This document shows positions 36,006 to 45,834 of a DNA stretch of 64,000 nt, piece by piece (position 1 is the first letter of the stretch; each line of letters begins with the position of its first letter). A model generated the notes under the pieces. It searched no databases and was not told where the DNA came from. It saw nothing but the letters and a program-made list of their open reading frames with translations. Location: the NCBI GenBank assembly GCA_018268465.1, contig JAFDWN010000007.1, forward strand, positions 310,478 through 374,477. The letters are read 5' to 3'. Source of the stretch: Actinomycetota bacterium (lineage in GTDB: Bacteria; Actinomycetota; Actinomycetes; Mycobacteriales; Mycobacteriaceae). A program made the position numbers and the translations under genes.

Positions 36006-37009
36006 TGAGCTCCCACCAGGTCGAGTCGATGCGACGGCCCACCCAGCCACCGGGTCAGATCCTTGATCGTCGAGTAGTAGCGCGTCATCGGGTAGGTGAT
36101 ATCCACGCCCATCCCACCGTGCAGGTGATGGCACGTCTGCATGACCGGGGGCGCCTGTGAGGTCAGCCAGTAGCCGAGCACGTCGAGGTCGTCGTCGGCG
36201 TCACGCTCCTCCGCCAGCCGCCAGACCGCGGACGTCGCCGCCAAATCGATCGTGCGCGAGGCGATGTACACCTCGGCTAGCTGTGCGGCGACCGTCTGGA
36301 ATGTGGACAGTGGCTTTCCGAACTGCTGGCGGTTGGCGACGTAATCCGCGGTCAACCGTAGCGCCCCGGCCACCAGACCCGAGCCGTACGCGCCGACCGC
36401 GGCAAGTGCCAGCCGATTGACTCTGCGGACCTCCGCACCCGCCAACACGTCGGATTCGTCCACCTCGACTTCGGCGAACGACACCGTGAACTCCTGGGAT
36501 CCATTGGATGTCGGCGTTTTCGTCAGCTCGACGCCTGGCGCATCCGGAGCCACGACCACCACCGCGACGTCGGTGGTGACCAGCATCCGGACGGCTTGGT
36601 CCGCATACGGCACAGCCACTTTGGTGCCCGAGATCCGATTCCCGGCAATGGTCGTTGCCGGCCGGTCCGGCAACGCCGCACCGGGTTCATGCAGCGCCGC
36701 GGTCAGCACGGCGCCCCCGGGCACCGCCGCGAGGTAACGGTCCTGCTGTGCCGCGGTGGCCATATCGAGCAGCGGTACCAGCCCGAGCCCCAGGGTGGCC
36801 AGCGCGGGGCTGATGGTTCCGTGCCTGCCGATCTCGGTCAGCGCGGTCGCCAGCTCCGCCAGCCCGACGCCGTCGCCGCCGAGGCGTTCGGGCACCCCCA
36901 GCGCGGCGACACCGCCGTCGACGAGGGCCTGCCAGCTGTTGTCACGGCCGAGCGCAGACGTGACGACGTCGGCGACGGCTTGCTGCGCCGGGTCGGGACT
37001 GAAATCCAC
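35990..37009 (-). CDS. chsE1: Acyl-CoA dehydrogenase subunit ChsE1 (FadE28, Rv3544c-like)
   Basis: 339 aa, the shorter partner of the ChsE1-ChsE2 heterotetramer. Such short FadE subunits lack part of the FAD site and combine with the longer chain to form complete active sites. The C-terminal half has ADYVANRQQFGKPLSTFQ and HHLHGGMGVDITYPM, typical of the family. It begins 38 bp after the cyp125 stop and overlaps chsE2. Belongs to the third cycle of sterol side-chain beta-oxidation. Confidence 0.9.
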   Translation of the reverse strand: MDFSPDPAQQAVADVVTSALGRDNSWQALVDGGVAALGVPERLGGDGVGLAELATALTEIGRHGTISPALATLGLGLVPLLDMATAAQQDRYLAAVPGGAVLTAALHEPGAALPDRPATTIAGNRISGTKVAVPYADQAVRMLVTTDVAVVVVAPDAPGVELTKTPTSNGSQEFTVSFAEVEVDESDVLAGAEVRRVNRLALAAVGAYGSGLVAGALRLTADYVANRQQFGKPLSTFQTVAAQLAEVYIASRTIDLAATSAVWRLAEERDADDDLDVLGYWLTSQAPPVMQTCHHLHGGMGVDITYPMTRYYSTIKDLTRWLGGPSHRLDLVGAQCSSI

Positions 37010-37047
37010 CCGAATCCTCCTTGATTCCGCGGTATCCAGTCAGGTAG

Positions 37048-38325
37048 TCAGTGCGCCACAGGGCATTTGGCCCCGGCGCCCGTATAGTCCACCGGCCAGT
37101 GCTTGATGCCGTTGAGCCACCCCGACCGTAGCCGTTCGGGCTCCCCGGCGGCCCGGAGATCGGGCATGTGGTCGGCGACGGCGTTGAAGATCAGATTGAT
37201 GGTCATCCGCGCGAGATTCGCCCCGATGCAATAGTGGGCGCCGGTTCCGCCGAACCCAACGTGCGGATTCGGGCTGCGCAGGATGTCGAACCTCTGCGGC
37301 TCGTCGAACACATCTTCGTCGAAGTTGGCGGACCGGTAGAACAGCACGACACGCTGCCCCTCTTTGATGTGCACCCCCGACAGTTCGGTGTCCCTTAGTG
37401 CGGTCCGCTGGAACGCCGTCACCGGAGTGGCCCATCGGACGATCTCGTCGGCAGCCGTCTCCGGCCGTTCGCGCTTGTACAACTCCCATTGGTCGGGGTG
37501 GTTGGCGAACGCGATCATGCCGTGGGTGATGGAGTTGCGGGTGGTTTCGTTGCCGGCCACCGCGAGCATCACGACGAAGAACCCGAACTCGTCGTCGGAG
37601 AGCTTCTCACCGTCGATGTCGGCCTGGACCAGCTGGGTGACGATGTCCTCCCCGGGGTTGTTCGCGCGCTCCTCGGCCATCTTCATCGCATACATGATGA
37701 GTTCGGCCGACGACATGGCCGGGTCGATATGCGCGTACTCGGGATCCTCCGCACCGGTCATCTCGTTGGACCAGCGGAACAGTTTGTCGCGGTCCTCCTG
37801 GGGCACGCCGAGCAGCCCGGCGATGGCCTGCAAGGGGAGCTCACACGACACCTGTTCGACGAAATCACCCGCGCCGGACTCGGCCGCCTCCTTCGCTATG
37901 CGCTGCGCGCGAACGCTCAAATCGTCCTTGAGGCGTCCGATCGCGCGCGGCGTGAAGCCGCGGGAGATGATCTTTCGCAGACGGGTGTGGTGCGGCGCGT
38001 CCATGTTCAGCATGACGTAGCGCTGCAGATCGATGGCCTCGCGCGCCATATCGTCCGGGAAGACCGGGATCGAGCAGTTTTGCCAGCTGGAGAACACATC
38101 GCTGCGCAGCGACACTTCCTTGACGTCCTTGTGCTTGGTGATCACCCAGTAACCACCGTCGTTGAAGCCACCCTTGCCGATAGGCTGGTCGTTCCACCAG
38201 ATCGGAGCGGTTCTGCGCAGTTCGGCCAGTTCTTCCACCGGCAGCGCTTTCACATGGACGTCGGGATCGAGAAAGTCGAACCCGGCGGGCAGATCGGGGA
38301 TTGGCATCTCATCGGGGGATGTCAC
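37048..38325 (-). CDS. cyp125: Steroid C26/C27-monooxygenase CYP125
   Basis: 425 aa. This cytochrome P450 oxidises the terminal methyl of cholesterol or cholestenone to start side-chain degradation. The N-terminal PDLPAGFDFLDPDV and APIWWND match CYP125. AGNETTRNS is the I-helix, and FGGTGAHYCIGANLAR is the heme loop with the Cys ligand. The GTG at 38325 has GAGGAG 6 nt upstream and gives VTSPDEMPIP; the 25 upstream in-frame residues are unlikely to be translated. It is the first gene of the side-chain operon, divergent from fadA5 with a KstR site between. Confidence 0.93.
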   Translation of the reverse strand: MTSPDEMPIPDLPAGFDFLDPDVHVKALPVEELAELRRTAPIWWNDQPIGKGGFNDGGYWVITKHKDVKEVSLRSDVFSSWQNCSIPVFPDDMAREAIDLQRYVMLNMDAPHHTRLRKIISRGFTPRAIGRLKDDLSVRAQRIAKEAAESGAGDFVEQVSCELPLQAIAGLLGVPQEDRDKLFRWSNEMTGAEDPEYAHIDPAMSSAELIMYAMKMAEERANNPGEDIVTQLVQADIDGEKLSDDEFGFFVVMLAVAGNETTRNSITHGMIAFANHPDQWELYKRERPETAADEIVRWATPVTAFQRTALRDTELSGVHIKEGQRVVLFYRSANFDEDVFDEPQRFDILRSPNPHVGFGGTGAHYCIGANLARMTINLIFNAVADHMPDLRAAGEPERLRSGWLNGIKHWPVDYTGAGAKCPVAH

Positions 38326-38344
38326 AGCGCACTCCTCAATATGA

Positions 38345-39607
<1,263 letters not shown>

Positions 39608-40477
39608 ATGGGCTTGTCAGACGCGGACCGCATCGCCGCGGCCCAGCTGTACATCTCGGCGCTGGCCAGCCATCGGGCCGACGACGTCCCGTTCGCACCC
39701 GGCTGCACGCGTGTCGAGTTCGGCGTCAAATCCGGATTCTCCGGAGAACACCTGCGCCGCAGCCTGAATCGGGGACCGCAGTACCGCGTCATCGAGTCGG
39801 TCTCGGCTCCGGATTTCACGGTGTCCGGCGACGAAGTCCGGGCAAGGTTCGAACTGACCACCAAGACGACGCTGGCGGGGCGCACGGTGGGCGCACGTAT
39901 CGACGAGACGTTCCTGATCCCCGCTGCCGCGGAGACGGCGCAGATCCACCGCATCCGCGCGCATGTCCGCCCATCCCTGACGCGTCAGGTGCCCCGGGTG
40001 GGTACACCGACCCGCCCGCTCAACGCCCGACAGCTCGAGCGGCTCAACTCCGGCGCCACCCGAACCGCCATCAAATGGATGTCGCGGGCACAGACCTGGC
40101 TCTTCACGACAACCGGCGGACGGTTCGGCAACAGATTCCTGCGCGGGGCGGAAGTGGGGATCCTGACCACCACGGGCCGCAAGTCCGGCGAGGCCCGCGA
40201 GTGTCCCGTGCTTTTCCTGCGAGAGGGTGATCGCATCGTGCTGGTGGCCTCGCAGGGCGGCCGCGCAACCAACCCGGCGTGGTACGGCAACATCCAGGCG
40301 AACCCCGAGATCTCCTTCCGGACCCGCGACGACCTGCTGCGCCTCACCGCGCGCGACGCCACCAGGACCGAGCGGGACGAGTACTGGCCCAAACTCGACG
40401 CGATGTACCCGGATTTCGAGAACTACCGCTCCTACACCGACCGCGAGATCCCAATCCTCATCTGCGATCCGCTCTGA
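39608..40477 (+). CDS. Ddn-family F420-binding protein with extra N-terminal domain (Rv3547-like C-terminus)
   Basis: 289 aa, almost twice the length of M. tuberculosis Ddn (151 aa). Residues about 135-289 align well with Ddn: IKWMSRAQTWLF, TTTGRKSGEAREC, ASQGGRATNPAWYGN, YWPKLDAMYPDF and DREIPILICD. Ddn and relatives are F420H2-dependent reductases. The first 130 residues are a separate alpha/beta region resembling an NTF2/SnoaL-like fold (low confidence). No frameshift or internal start explains it, because the ATG directly follows the fadA5 stop. It probably acts on a steroid or quinone substrate near the membrane. Confidence 0.8.
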   Translation: MGLSDADRIAAAQLYISALASHRADDVPFAPGCTRVEFGVKSGFSGEHLRRSLNRGPQYRVIESVSAPDFTVSGDEVRARFELTTKTTLAGRTVGARIDETFLIPAAAETAQIHRIRAHVRPSLTRQVPRVGTPTRPLNARQLERLNSGATRTAIKWMSRAQTWLFTTTGGRFGNRFLRGAEVGILTTTGRKSGEARECPVLFLREGDRIVLVASQGGRATNPAWYGNIQANPEISFRTRDDLLRLTARDATRTERDEYWPKLDAMYPDFENYRSYTDREIPILICDPL

Positions 40478-40481
40478 TCGC

Positions 40482-40536
40482 CGAATGTGTGTCCGCTGCA
40501 CAGATTTCGGGAGTCTTCGCGGTGGGCTCACACTCG
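40482..40536. repeat. Intergenic palindromic element, copy B
   Basis: Imperfect inverted repeat with arms CGAATGTGTGTCC and GGGCTCACACTCG (10 of 13 pair) around 29 nt. It lies between the convergent Ddn-like and SDR genes, where a bidirectional terminator would be expected. Confidence 0.7.
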
Positions 40537-40562
40537 CCGAGGTACCGATCCACCGCGCGGGT

Positions 40563-41480
40563 TCAGGCGCCGTAGACGGGGACCGGCCGGCGCGCCCTGG
40601 CCAGCAGATCACCGACGACCGGTCCGAGTTCGGCCGGATCCCATCTGGCGCCCTTGTCGATCTGCGGTCCGTGCGCCCACCCCTCGGCGATGCGGATCTT
40701 TCCGCCCTCGACCTCGAACACCGCGCCGGTGACGCCGCGGGACTGCACACTGCCCAGCCACACCACCAACGGCGAGATGTTCTCCGGTGCCATCATGTCG
40801 AAATCGTCGTCCTGCGTGGACATCATGTCGGCGAAGACGGTCTCGGTCATCCGCGTACGCGCCGACGGCGCGATGGCGTTGACCGTGACACCGTAGCGGC
40901 CCATCTCCGCAGCGGCCACCAGCGTCAGCGCGGCGATGCCCGCCTTGGCGGCGCTGTAGTTCGCCTGTCCGACGCTGCCTTGAAGTCCCGCACCGGAACT
41001 CGTGTTGATGATGCGGGCGTGTAGGTCGTCGGGACCGACCCCACCACCTTTCACCCTGGCGCGCCAGAAGGCCGCCGCATGCTTCATCGTTGCGAAGTGC
41101 CCCTTGAGGTGCACCGCGGTGACGGCGTCGAACTCCTCCTCACTGGTGTTGGCGAACATCCGGTCCCGCACGATGCCCGCATTGTTCACCAGGACGTCCA
41201 ACCCACCGAAGGTGTCGACGGCAGCCCGGATCAGTCCCTCCGCCTGACCCCAGTCGGCGACGTTGGCGCCGTCGGCGATCGCCTCACCACCCGCCGCGAC
41301 GATCTCGTCGACCACACCCTGCGCGGCACTGCCGCCGCCCGCCGGTGAGCCGTCCAGACCCACGCCGATGTCGTTGACCACCACCCGCGCACCTTCGGCG
41401 GCGAATGCCAGCGCGTGTGCGCGCCCGATACCGCCACCGGCACCCGTCACGATGACCACGCGGCCGTCGAGCAGTCCCAT
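40563..41480 (-). CDS. Short-chain dehydrogenase/reductase (Rv3548c-like)
   Basis: 305 aa, a classical SDR. TGAGGGIGRAHA is the NAD(P) loop, NNAGIV follows strand 4, and the catalytic Ser and YSAAK lie in SSSGAGL and NYSAAKAGI. The family is close to 17beta-hydroxysteroid dehydrogenases and to the SDR domain of peroxisomal multifunctional enzyme. It is at the Rv3548c position of the sterol locus, so it probably oxidises a hydroxyacyl-CoA or a hydroxysteroid intermediate; the exact step is unknown to me. The ATG has GAGGAGAC upstream and is 12 bp after the next gene's stop. Confidence 0.85.
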   Translation of the reverse strand: MGLLDGRVVIVTGAGGGIGRAHALAFAAEGARVVVNDIGVGLDGSPAGGGSAAQGVVDEIVAAGGEAIADGANVADWGQAEGLIRAAVDTFGGLDVLVNNAGIVRDRMFANTSEEEFDAVTAVHLKGHFATMKHAAAFWRARVKGGGVGPDDLHARIINTSSGAGLQGSVGQANYSAAKAGIAALTLVAAAEMGRYGVTVNAIAPSARTRMTETVFADMMSTQDDDFDMMAPENISPLVVWLGSVQSRGVTGAVFEVEGGKIRIAEGWAHGPQIDKGARWDPAELGPVVGDLLARARRPVPVYGA

Positions 41481-41492
41481 TGATCCGTCTCC

Positions 41493-42269
41493 TCACTTGT
41501 TCGCGCTGGATGCCCCGAGATAGGGCGGCGGCTCGCCACCGCCGTGCACCTCGAGCGTGGCGCCGCTGATATAGGACGCCGCATCGGACGCCAGAAATGC
41601 CGCAGCCCAGCCGATATCGACGGGTTTGGCGAGCCGGCGCAGGGGGACCGTCGCCGCGACAGCGGCGATCGACGCCGCATCGCCGTAGAACAACTCGGAC
41701 TGTTCGGTCTCGACCATGCCCACCACGACCGAATTCACCCGCACCCTTGGCGCCCACTCGACGGCCAGGGTGGCGGTCAGGTTGTCCACCCCCGCTTTCG
41801 CCGCGCCGTAGGCCGCCGTACCCGGTGTCGGCCGACGTCCGCTGATGCTGGAGATGTTCACGATCGACCCGCCGGCGTCCTGGGATTGCATGACCTCGTT
41901 GGCGTGCTGCGACACCAGCAGCGGCCCAAGCAAATTGAGTTCGATGATCTTCGCGCTGAACCGCGCCGACGCCGCGGACGCCGCGACATAGGGTGACCCG
42001 CCGGCATTGTTCACCACGATGTCGAGCCGTCCGTGCCGGTCCACGATCGTCTCGATCATGGTCGATACCGAGGCGTCGTCACGCACATCGCAGGGATGGA
42101 ACTCATACGGCGAACCCGCGACCGCACGGCGGGCGCACGTCACCACGGTGGCCCCCTGTCCGGCGAAGACCGCGCTGATTCCGGCGCCGACACCGCGCAC
42201 CCCGCCGGTCACCAGCACGACCCGAGCCTGCAGGCCCAGGCGAATGGCACTGTCAGCGGCGTCGATCAC
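41493..42269 (-). CDS. Short-chain dehydrogenase/reductase (Rv3549c-like)
   Basis: 258 aa. A classical SDR with VTGGVRGVGAGI in the cofactor loop, NNAGGSP, SSISGRRP and the catalytic YGAAKAG. It occupies the Rv3549c position in the KstR2 regulon, in one operon with the following SDR. By context it acts on a HIP-pathway acyl-CoA intermediate; the substrate is not established from the sequence. The GTG start at 42269 lies 15 nt from the KstR2 operator and is divergent from echA20. Confidence 0.85.
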   Translation of the reverse strand: MIDAADSAIRLGLQARVVLVTGGVRGVGAGISAVFAGQGATVVTCARRAVAGSPYEFHPCDVRDDASVSTMIETIVDRHGRLDIVVNNAGGSPYVAASAASARFSAKIIELNLLGPLLVSQHANEVMQSQDAGGSIVNISSISGRRPTPGTAAYGAAKAGVDNLTATLAVEWAPRVRVNSVVVGMVETEQSELFYGDAASIAAVAATVPLRRLAKPVDIGWAAAFLASDAASYISGATLEVHGGGEPPPYLGASSANK

Positions 42270-42284
42270 CGTGCTAGGATACCA

Positions 42285-42298
42285 AGCAAGTGCTTGCT
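42285..42298. promoter_or_regulatory. KstR2 operator (Rv3549c-like / echA20 promoter)
   Basis: AGCAAGTGCTTGCT fits the KstR2 consensus AnCAAGnnCTTGnT. It sits midway between two divergent start codons (42269 and 42326) and can control both operons. It is one of three such sites in the window. Confidence 0.9.
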
Positions 42299-42325
42299 CA
42301 GGTAGACGGGCCCCAGGAGTCGCGC

Positions 42326-43087
42326 ATGACCATCACCACCAGGACGGTCGAATCGGGCATCGCCTCGGTCACCGTCGACTACCCACCGGTGAACGCGATC
42401 CCCGCCCGCGGCTGGTTCGAACTCGCCGACGCCATCACCGCGGCCGGGCGCGACCCCAACACGCACGTGGTGATCCTGAGAGCCGAGGGCCGCGGGTTCA
42501 ACGCCGGTGTCGACATCAAGGAGATGCAGAACACCGAAGGCTTCACCGCGCTCATCGACGCCAATCGCGGCTGCTTCGAAGCGTTTCGGGCCGTCTACGA
42601 ATGTGCGGTGCCCGTCGTCGCGGCGGTCAACGGATTCTGCGTCGGCGGCGGCATCGGTCTGGTCGGCAACGCCGACGTCATCGTCGCCTCCGACGACGCC
42701 ACTTTCGGCCTGCCCGAGGTCGAGCGAGGCGCGCTCGGTGCCGCGACCCATCTCTCCCGGCTCGTGCCCCAGCACATGATGCGGCGTCTGTTCTTCACCG
42801 CGGCCACCGTCGACGCCGCCACCCTGCACCACTTCGGCTCCGTCCACCAAGTGGTGCCGCGCGAGGAACTCGACGGGGCCGCCCTGCGCGTCGCGCGCGA
42901 CATCGCCGCCAAGGACACTCGGGTGATCCGTGCGGCGAAGGAGGCGCTCAACCTCATCGACGTACAGCGGGTGAACTCGAGCTACCGGATGGAGCAGGGC
43001 TTCACTTTCGAACTCAACCTGTCGGGCGTGGCCGACGAACATCGCGACGCCTTCGCCGGGACCTCGAAGGGAGCCGAGACCGCGTGA
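42326..43087 (+). CDS. echA20: Crotonase-family ring D hydrolase EchA20 (Rv3550-like)
   Basis: 253 aa. In the HIP pathway EchA20 hydrolytically opens steroid ring D of the bicyclic acyl-CoA, giving COCHEA-CoA (known for the M. tuberculosis enzyme). Crotonase signatures are visible: LRAEGRGFNAGVDIKEM forms the oxyanion region, and CVGGGIGLVGNADV the second. AGGAG precedes the ATG at 42326. The stop overlaps the ipdA GTG (GTGA), so echA20-ipdA-ipdB-ipdC are translated as a coupled set. Confidence 0.92.
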   Translation: MTITTRTVESGIASVTVDYPPVNAIPARGWFELADAITAAGRDPNTHVVILRAEGRGFNAGVDIKEMQNTEGFTALIDANRGCFEAFRAVYECAVPVVAAVNGFCVGGGIGLVGNADVIVASDDATFGLPEVERGALGAATHLSRLVPQHMMRRLFFTAATVDAATLHHFGSVHQVVPREELDGAALRVARDIAAKDTRVIRAAKEALNLIDVQRVNSSYRMEQGFTFELNLSGVADEHRDAFAGTSKGAETA

Positions 43088-43971
43088 CCGACAAGACAAC
43101 GACCCTCGACGAAGCCGTCGCGACGCTGCGAAGCGGTATGACCGTCGGCATCGGCGGCTGGGGGTCGCGCCGCAAACCCATGGCCTTCGTGCGCGCGATC
43201 CTGCGCACCGGCGTCACGGATCTGACGGTGGTGACCTACGGCGGTCCGGATGTCGGGTTGCTCTGCGCGGCAGGCAAGGTCAAGCGCGTCTACTACGGCT
43301 TCGTATCCCTGGATTCGCCTCCGTTCTACGACCCGTGGTTCGCCAGGGCGCGCACCACGGGGGCGATCGAGGCCCGCGAGATGGACGAGGGCATGCTGCG
43401 CTGCGGGCTGCAGGCCGCAGCACAACGCCTGCCCTTCCTGCCGATTCGGGCCGGCCTGGGCAGTGACGTCCGCGCATTCTGGGGCGACGAGCTCAAGACG
43501 GTCCGTTCGCCCTATCCCACCGACGGCGGTTTCGAGGAGCTCATCGCGATGCCCGCCCTGCGTCTCGACGCGGCATTCGTGCACATGAACATCGGGGACG
43601 CCCATGGCAACGCCGCCTACACCGGGGTCGACCCCTATTTCGACGATCTGTTCCTGATGGCCGCACACAGGCGCTTCCTGTCGGTGGAGCGCGTGGTGTC
43701 CACCGACGAGCTGGTCAAGGCCGTGCCTCCGCAGGCGCTGCTGGTCAACCGGATGATGGTCGACCATGTCGTCGAGGCACCGGGCGGTGCCCACTTCACC
43801 ACCGCCGCACCGGATTACGGCCGCGACGAGAGGTTCCAGCGCCACTACGCCGAGGCGGCCGCGTCCGACTCGGCCTGGCAGGACTTCACCCGCACCTACC
43901 TGGCCGGCACCGAGGCGGACTATCAGGACGCGGTCCGCGCATTCGCCGAATCCGCGGCGGTGCGCACATGA
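43084..43971 (+). CDS. ipdA: COCHEA-CoA hydrolase subunit IpdA (Rv3551-like)
   Basis: 295 aa, alpha subunit of a class I CoA-transferase-fold enzyme. IpdAB opens the last steroid ring (ring C) of COCHEA-CoA rather than transferring CoA. GIGGWGSRRKP near residues 22-32 binds the CoA region. EMDEGML places Glu102 where class I enzymes have the catalytic Glu. The GTG start overlaps the echA20 stop, and the stop overlaps ipdB (ATGA). A longer upstream frame exists but runs through echA20. Confidence 0.92.
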   Translation: MTDKTTTLDEAVATLRSGMTVGIGGWGSRRKPMAFVRAILRTGVTDLTVVTYGGPDVGLLCAAGKVKRVYYGFVSLDSPPFYDPWFARARTTGAIEAREMDEGMLRCGLQAAAQRLPFLPIRAGLGSDVRAFWGDELKTVRSPYPTDGGFEELIAMPALRLDAAFVHMNIGDAHGNAAYTGVDPYFDDLFLMAAHRRFLSVERVVSTDELVKAVPPQALLVNRMMVDHVVEAPGGAHFTTAAPDYGRDERFQRHYAEAAASDSAWQDFTRTYLAGTEADYQDAVRAFAESAAVRT

Positions 43972-44717
43972 TCTCCGTCAGCCGCGCCGAGGTGTGCGTC
44001 ATCGCGTGCGCGGAGTTGTTCCGCGGCGCCGGTGAGATCATGGTCAGCCCCATGACCACGGTCGCGTCGGTGGGTGCGCGCCTGGCCCGCCTGACGTTCT
44101 CCCCGGACATCCTGCTCTCCGACGGCGAGGCGTTGCTGCTCGCCGACACCCCCGCGCTCGGCGCCCGCGGAGCGGTCGAGGGCTGGATGCCGTTCGGGCG
44201 GGTATTCGAAACCCTGGCGTGGGGCCGGCGTCATGTCGTCATGGGCGCCAACCAGATCGACCGCTACGGCAACCAGAACCTCTCGGCGTTCGGGCCACTT
44301 CAGCACCCCACTCGCCAGATGTTCGGCGTGCGCGGCGCTCCGGGCAACACCGTCAACCACACCACGAGTTACTGGGTGGGCAACCACTCCCGGCGGGTGT
44401 TCTGCGACGACGTCGACGTCGTCTCGGGTATCGGCTGGGACAAGGTCGATCCGGACAATCCGGCGTACCGCTTCGTCGACGTGCACCGGGTGGTGACCAA
44501 CCTGGGCGTCTTCGACTTCGGCGGGCCGGATCATCGGATGCGAGCAGTGTCGCTGCACCCGGGGGTGACGCCCGGGCAGGTCGCCGAGCACACCTCGTTC
44601 GAGGTGCACGGCCTGGACGAGGCGGGCACCTCCCGGCTGCCCTCCGGCGACGAGCAGAAGCTCATCCAGACGGTCATCGACCCGAAATCCCTGCGGGACA
44701 AGGAAGTCAAGGTATGA
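43968..44717 (+). CDS. ipdB: COCHEA-CoA hydrolase subunit IpdB (Rv3552-like)
   Basis: 249 aa, beta subunit of the IpdAB hydrolase. The CoA-transferase fold is recognised by ACAELFRGAGEIMVSPMTTV near the N-terminus and the conserved GANQIDRYGNQNLS segment. It pairs with IpdA to hydrolyse the final ring. Start and stop overlap ipdA and ipdC by four bases each, which ensures equal synthesis of the subunits. Confidence 0.92.
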   Translation: MISVSRAEVCVIACAELFRGAGEIMVSPMTTVASVGARLARLTFSPDILLSDGEALLLADTPALGARGAVEGWMPFGRVFETLAWGRRHVVMGANQIDRYGNQNLSAFGPLQHPTRQMFGVRGAPGNTVNHTTSYWVGNHSRRVFCDDVDVVSGIGWDKVDPDNPAYRFVDVHRVVTNLGVFDFGGPDHRMRAVSLHPGVTPGQVAEHTSFEVHGLDEAGTSRLPSGDEQKLIQTVIDPKSLRDKEVKV

Positions 44718-45796
44718 GTCCGCTGCGCACGGCACTCACCGAACTGGTCGGGATCGAGCACCCCGTGGTCCAGACGGGGATGGGCTGGGTCGCCGGCGCT
44801 CGGCTGGTCTCGGCCACGGCCAATGCCGGGGGGCTGGGCATTCTCGCGTCGGCGACCATGACGCTGGCCGAACTGCAGACCGCCGTCGCCAAGGTCAAGG
44901 CGGCCACCGACAAACCCTTCGGTGTCAACATCCGCGCCGATGCCGGGGACGCCGACGAGCGGGTCGACCTGCTCATCCGCGAGGGCGTCAAGGTCGCGTC
45001 GTTCGCGCTCGCACCGAAGCCGGACCTGATCGCCCGCCTCAAAGAGGCCGACGTGGTGGTCATCCCGTCGGTCGGGGCGGCCAAACACGCGCGCAAGGTG
45101 GCCGGATGGGGCGCCGACGCCGTGATCGTGCAGGGCGGCGAGGGTGGTGGGCATACCGGCCCCGTGGCGACGACTTTGTTGTTGCCGTCGGTACTCGACG
45201 CCCTGGACGGCACCGGCGTCGCCGTGGTGGCGGCCGGGGGGTTCTTCGACGGCCGCGGCCTGGCGGCGGCGCTGTCCTACGGCGCGGCCGGGGTGGCGAT
45301 GGGTACGCGCTTCCTGTTGACCTCGGACTCCACGGTGCCCGATGCCGTCAAGCAGCGTTACCTCGAAGCCGGGCTGGACGGCACCGTGGTCTCCACTCGC
45401 GTCGACGGCATGCCGCACCGGGTGTTGCGGACCGGACTTGTGGAGAAGCTCGAAAGCGGTTCCCGGATAAGGGGTTTCACAGCGGCACTACGCAACGCGC
45501 AGAAGTTCAGGAGTCTGTCGGGGATGACCTGGCGCTCGATGCTGCGCGACGGCCGCGCGATGCGGCACGGCAAGGAGCTGACCTGGTCGCAGGTGATGAT
45601 GGCGGCGAACACCCCCATGTTGCTCAAAGCAGGACTCGTCGACGGCAACACCGACGCCGGGGTGCTGGCCTCCGGCCAGGTCGCGGGCATCGTCGACGAT
45701 CTGCCCTCCTGCGCGGAACTGATCGAGTCCATCGTCGACGGCGCGGTGGCACATCTGCGCACCGCCGCCGCACTGACCACACCGGCATGTAAGTAA
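44714..45796 (+). CDS. ipdC: Flavin-dependent reductase IpdC (Rv3553-like)
   Basis: 360 aa. A TIM-barrel FMN enzyme of the nitronate monooxygenase/2-nitropropane dioxygenase group. PVVQTGMGWVAG at the N-terminus, QGGEGGGHTG as phosphate-binding loop, and AAGGFFDGRGLAAALSYGAAG are diagnostic. In the HIP pathway IpdC acts on a ring-opened acyl-CoA with IpdF and FadE30 products. It ends the echA20 operon. An inverted repeat begins directly after the stop codon. Confidence 0.9.
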   Translation: MSPLRTALTELVGIEHPVVQTGMGWVAGARLVSATANAGGLGILASATMTLAELQTAVAKVKAATDKPFGVNIRADAGDADERVDLLIREGVKVASFALAPKPDLIARLKEADVVVIPSVGAAKHARKVAGWGADAVIVQGGEGGGHTGPVATTLLLPSVLDALDGTGVAVVAAGGFFDGRGLAAALSYGAAGVAMGTRFLLTSDSTVPDAVKQRYLEAGLDGTVVSTRVDGMPHRVLRTGLVEKLESGSRIRGFTAALRNAQKFRSLSGMTWRSMLRDGRAMRHGKELTWSQVMMAANTPMLLKAGLVDGNTDAGVLASGQVAGIVDDLPSCAELIESIVDGAVAHLRTAAALTTPACK

Positions 45797-45825
45797 ATAG
45801 CTTCACTTCTGCTGTATGAAGCTAT
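45797..45825. promoter_or_regulatory. 9-bp inverted repeat upstream of the satD-like gene
   Basis: Perfect arms ATAGCTTCA and TGAAGCTAT separated by 11 nt begin at the first base after the ipdC stop and end 9 nt before the satD-like ATG. A further CTTCAT half-site lies at about 45829-45834. AT-rich relative to its surroundings. Best read as an operator, possibly for the HTH-containing SatD-like protein itself. Confidence 0.6.
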
Positions 45826-45834
45826 ATTCTTCAT

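Noticed and set aside
42007-43083. Long plus-strand frame continuing upstream of ipdA
   Set aside because: It runs through echA20 in another frame and has no similarity; ipdA begins at the GTG at 43084.
45797-45825. Rho-independent terminator for ipdC
   Set aside because: The repeat is AT-rich with an 11-nt loop and abuts the next promoter; an operator fits better.
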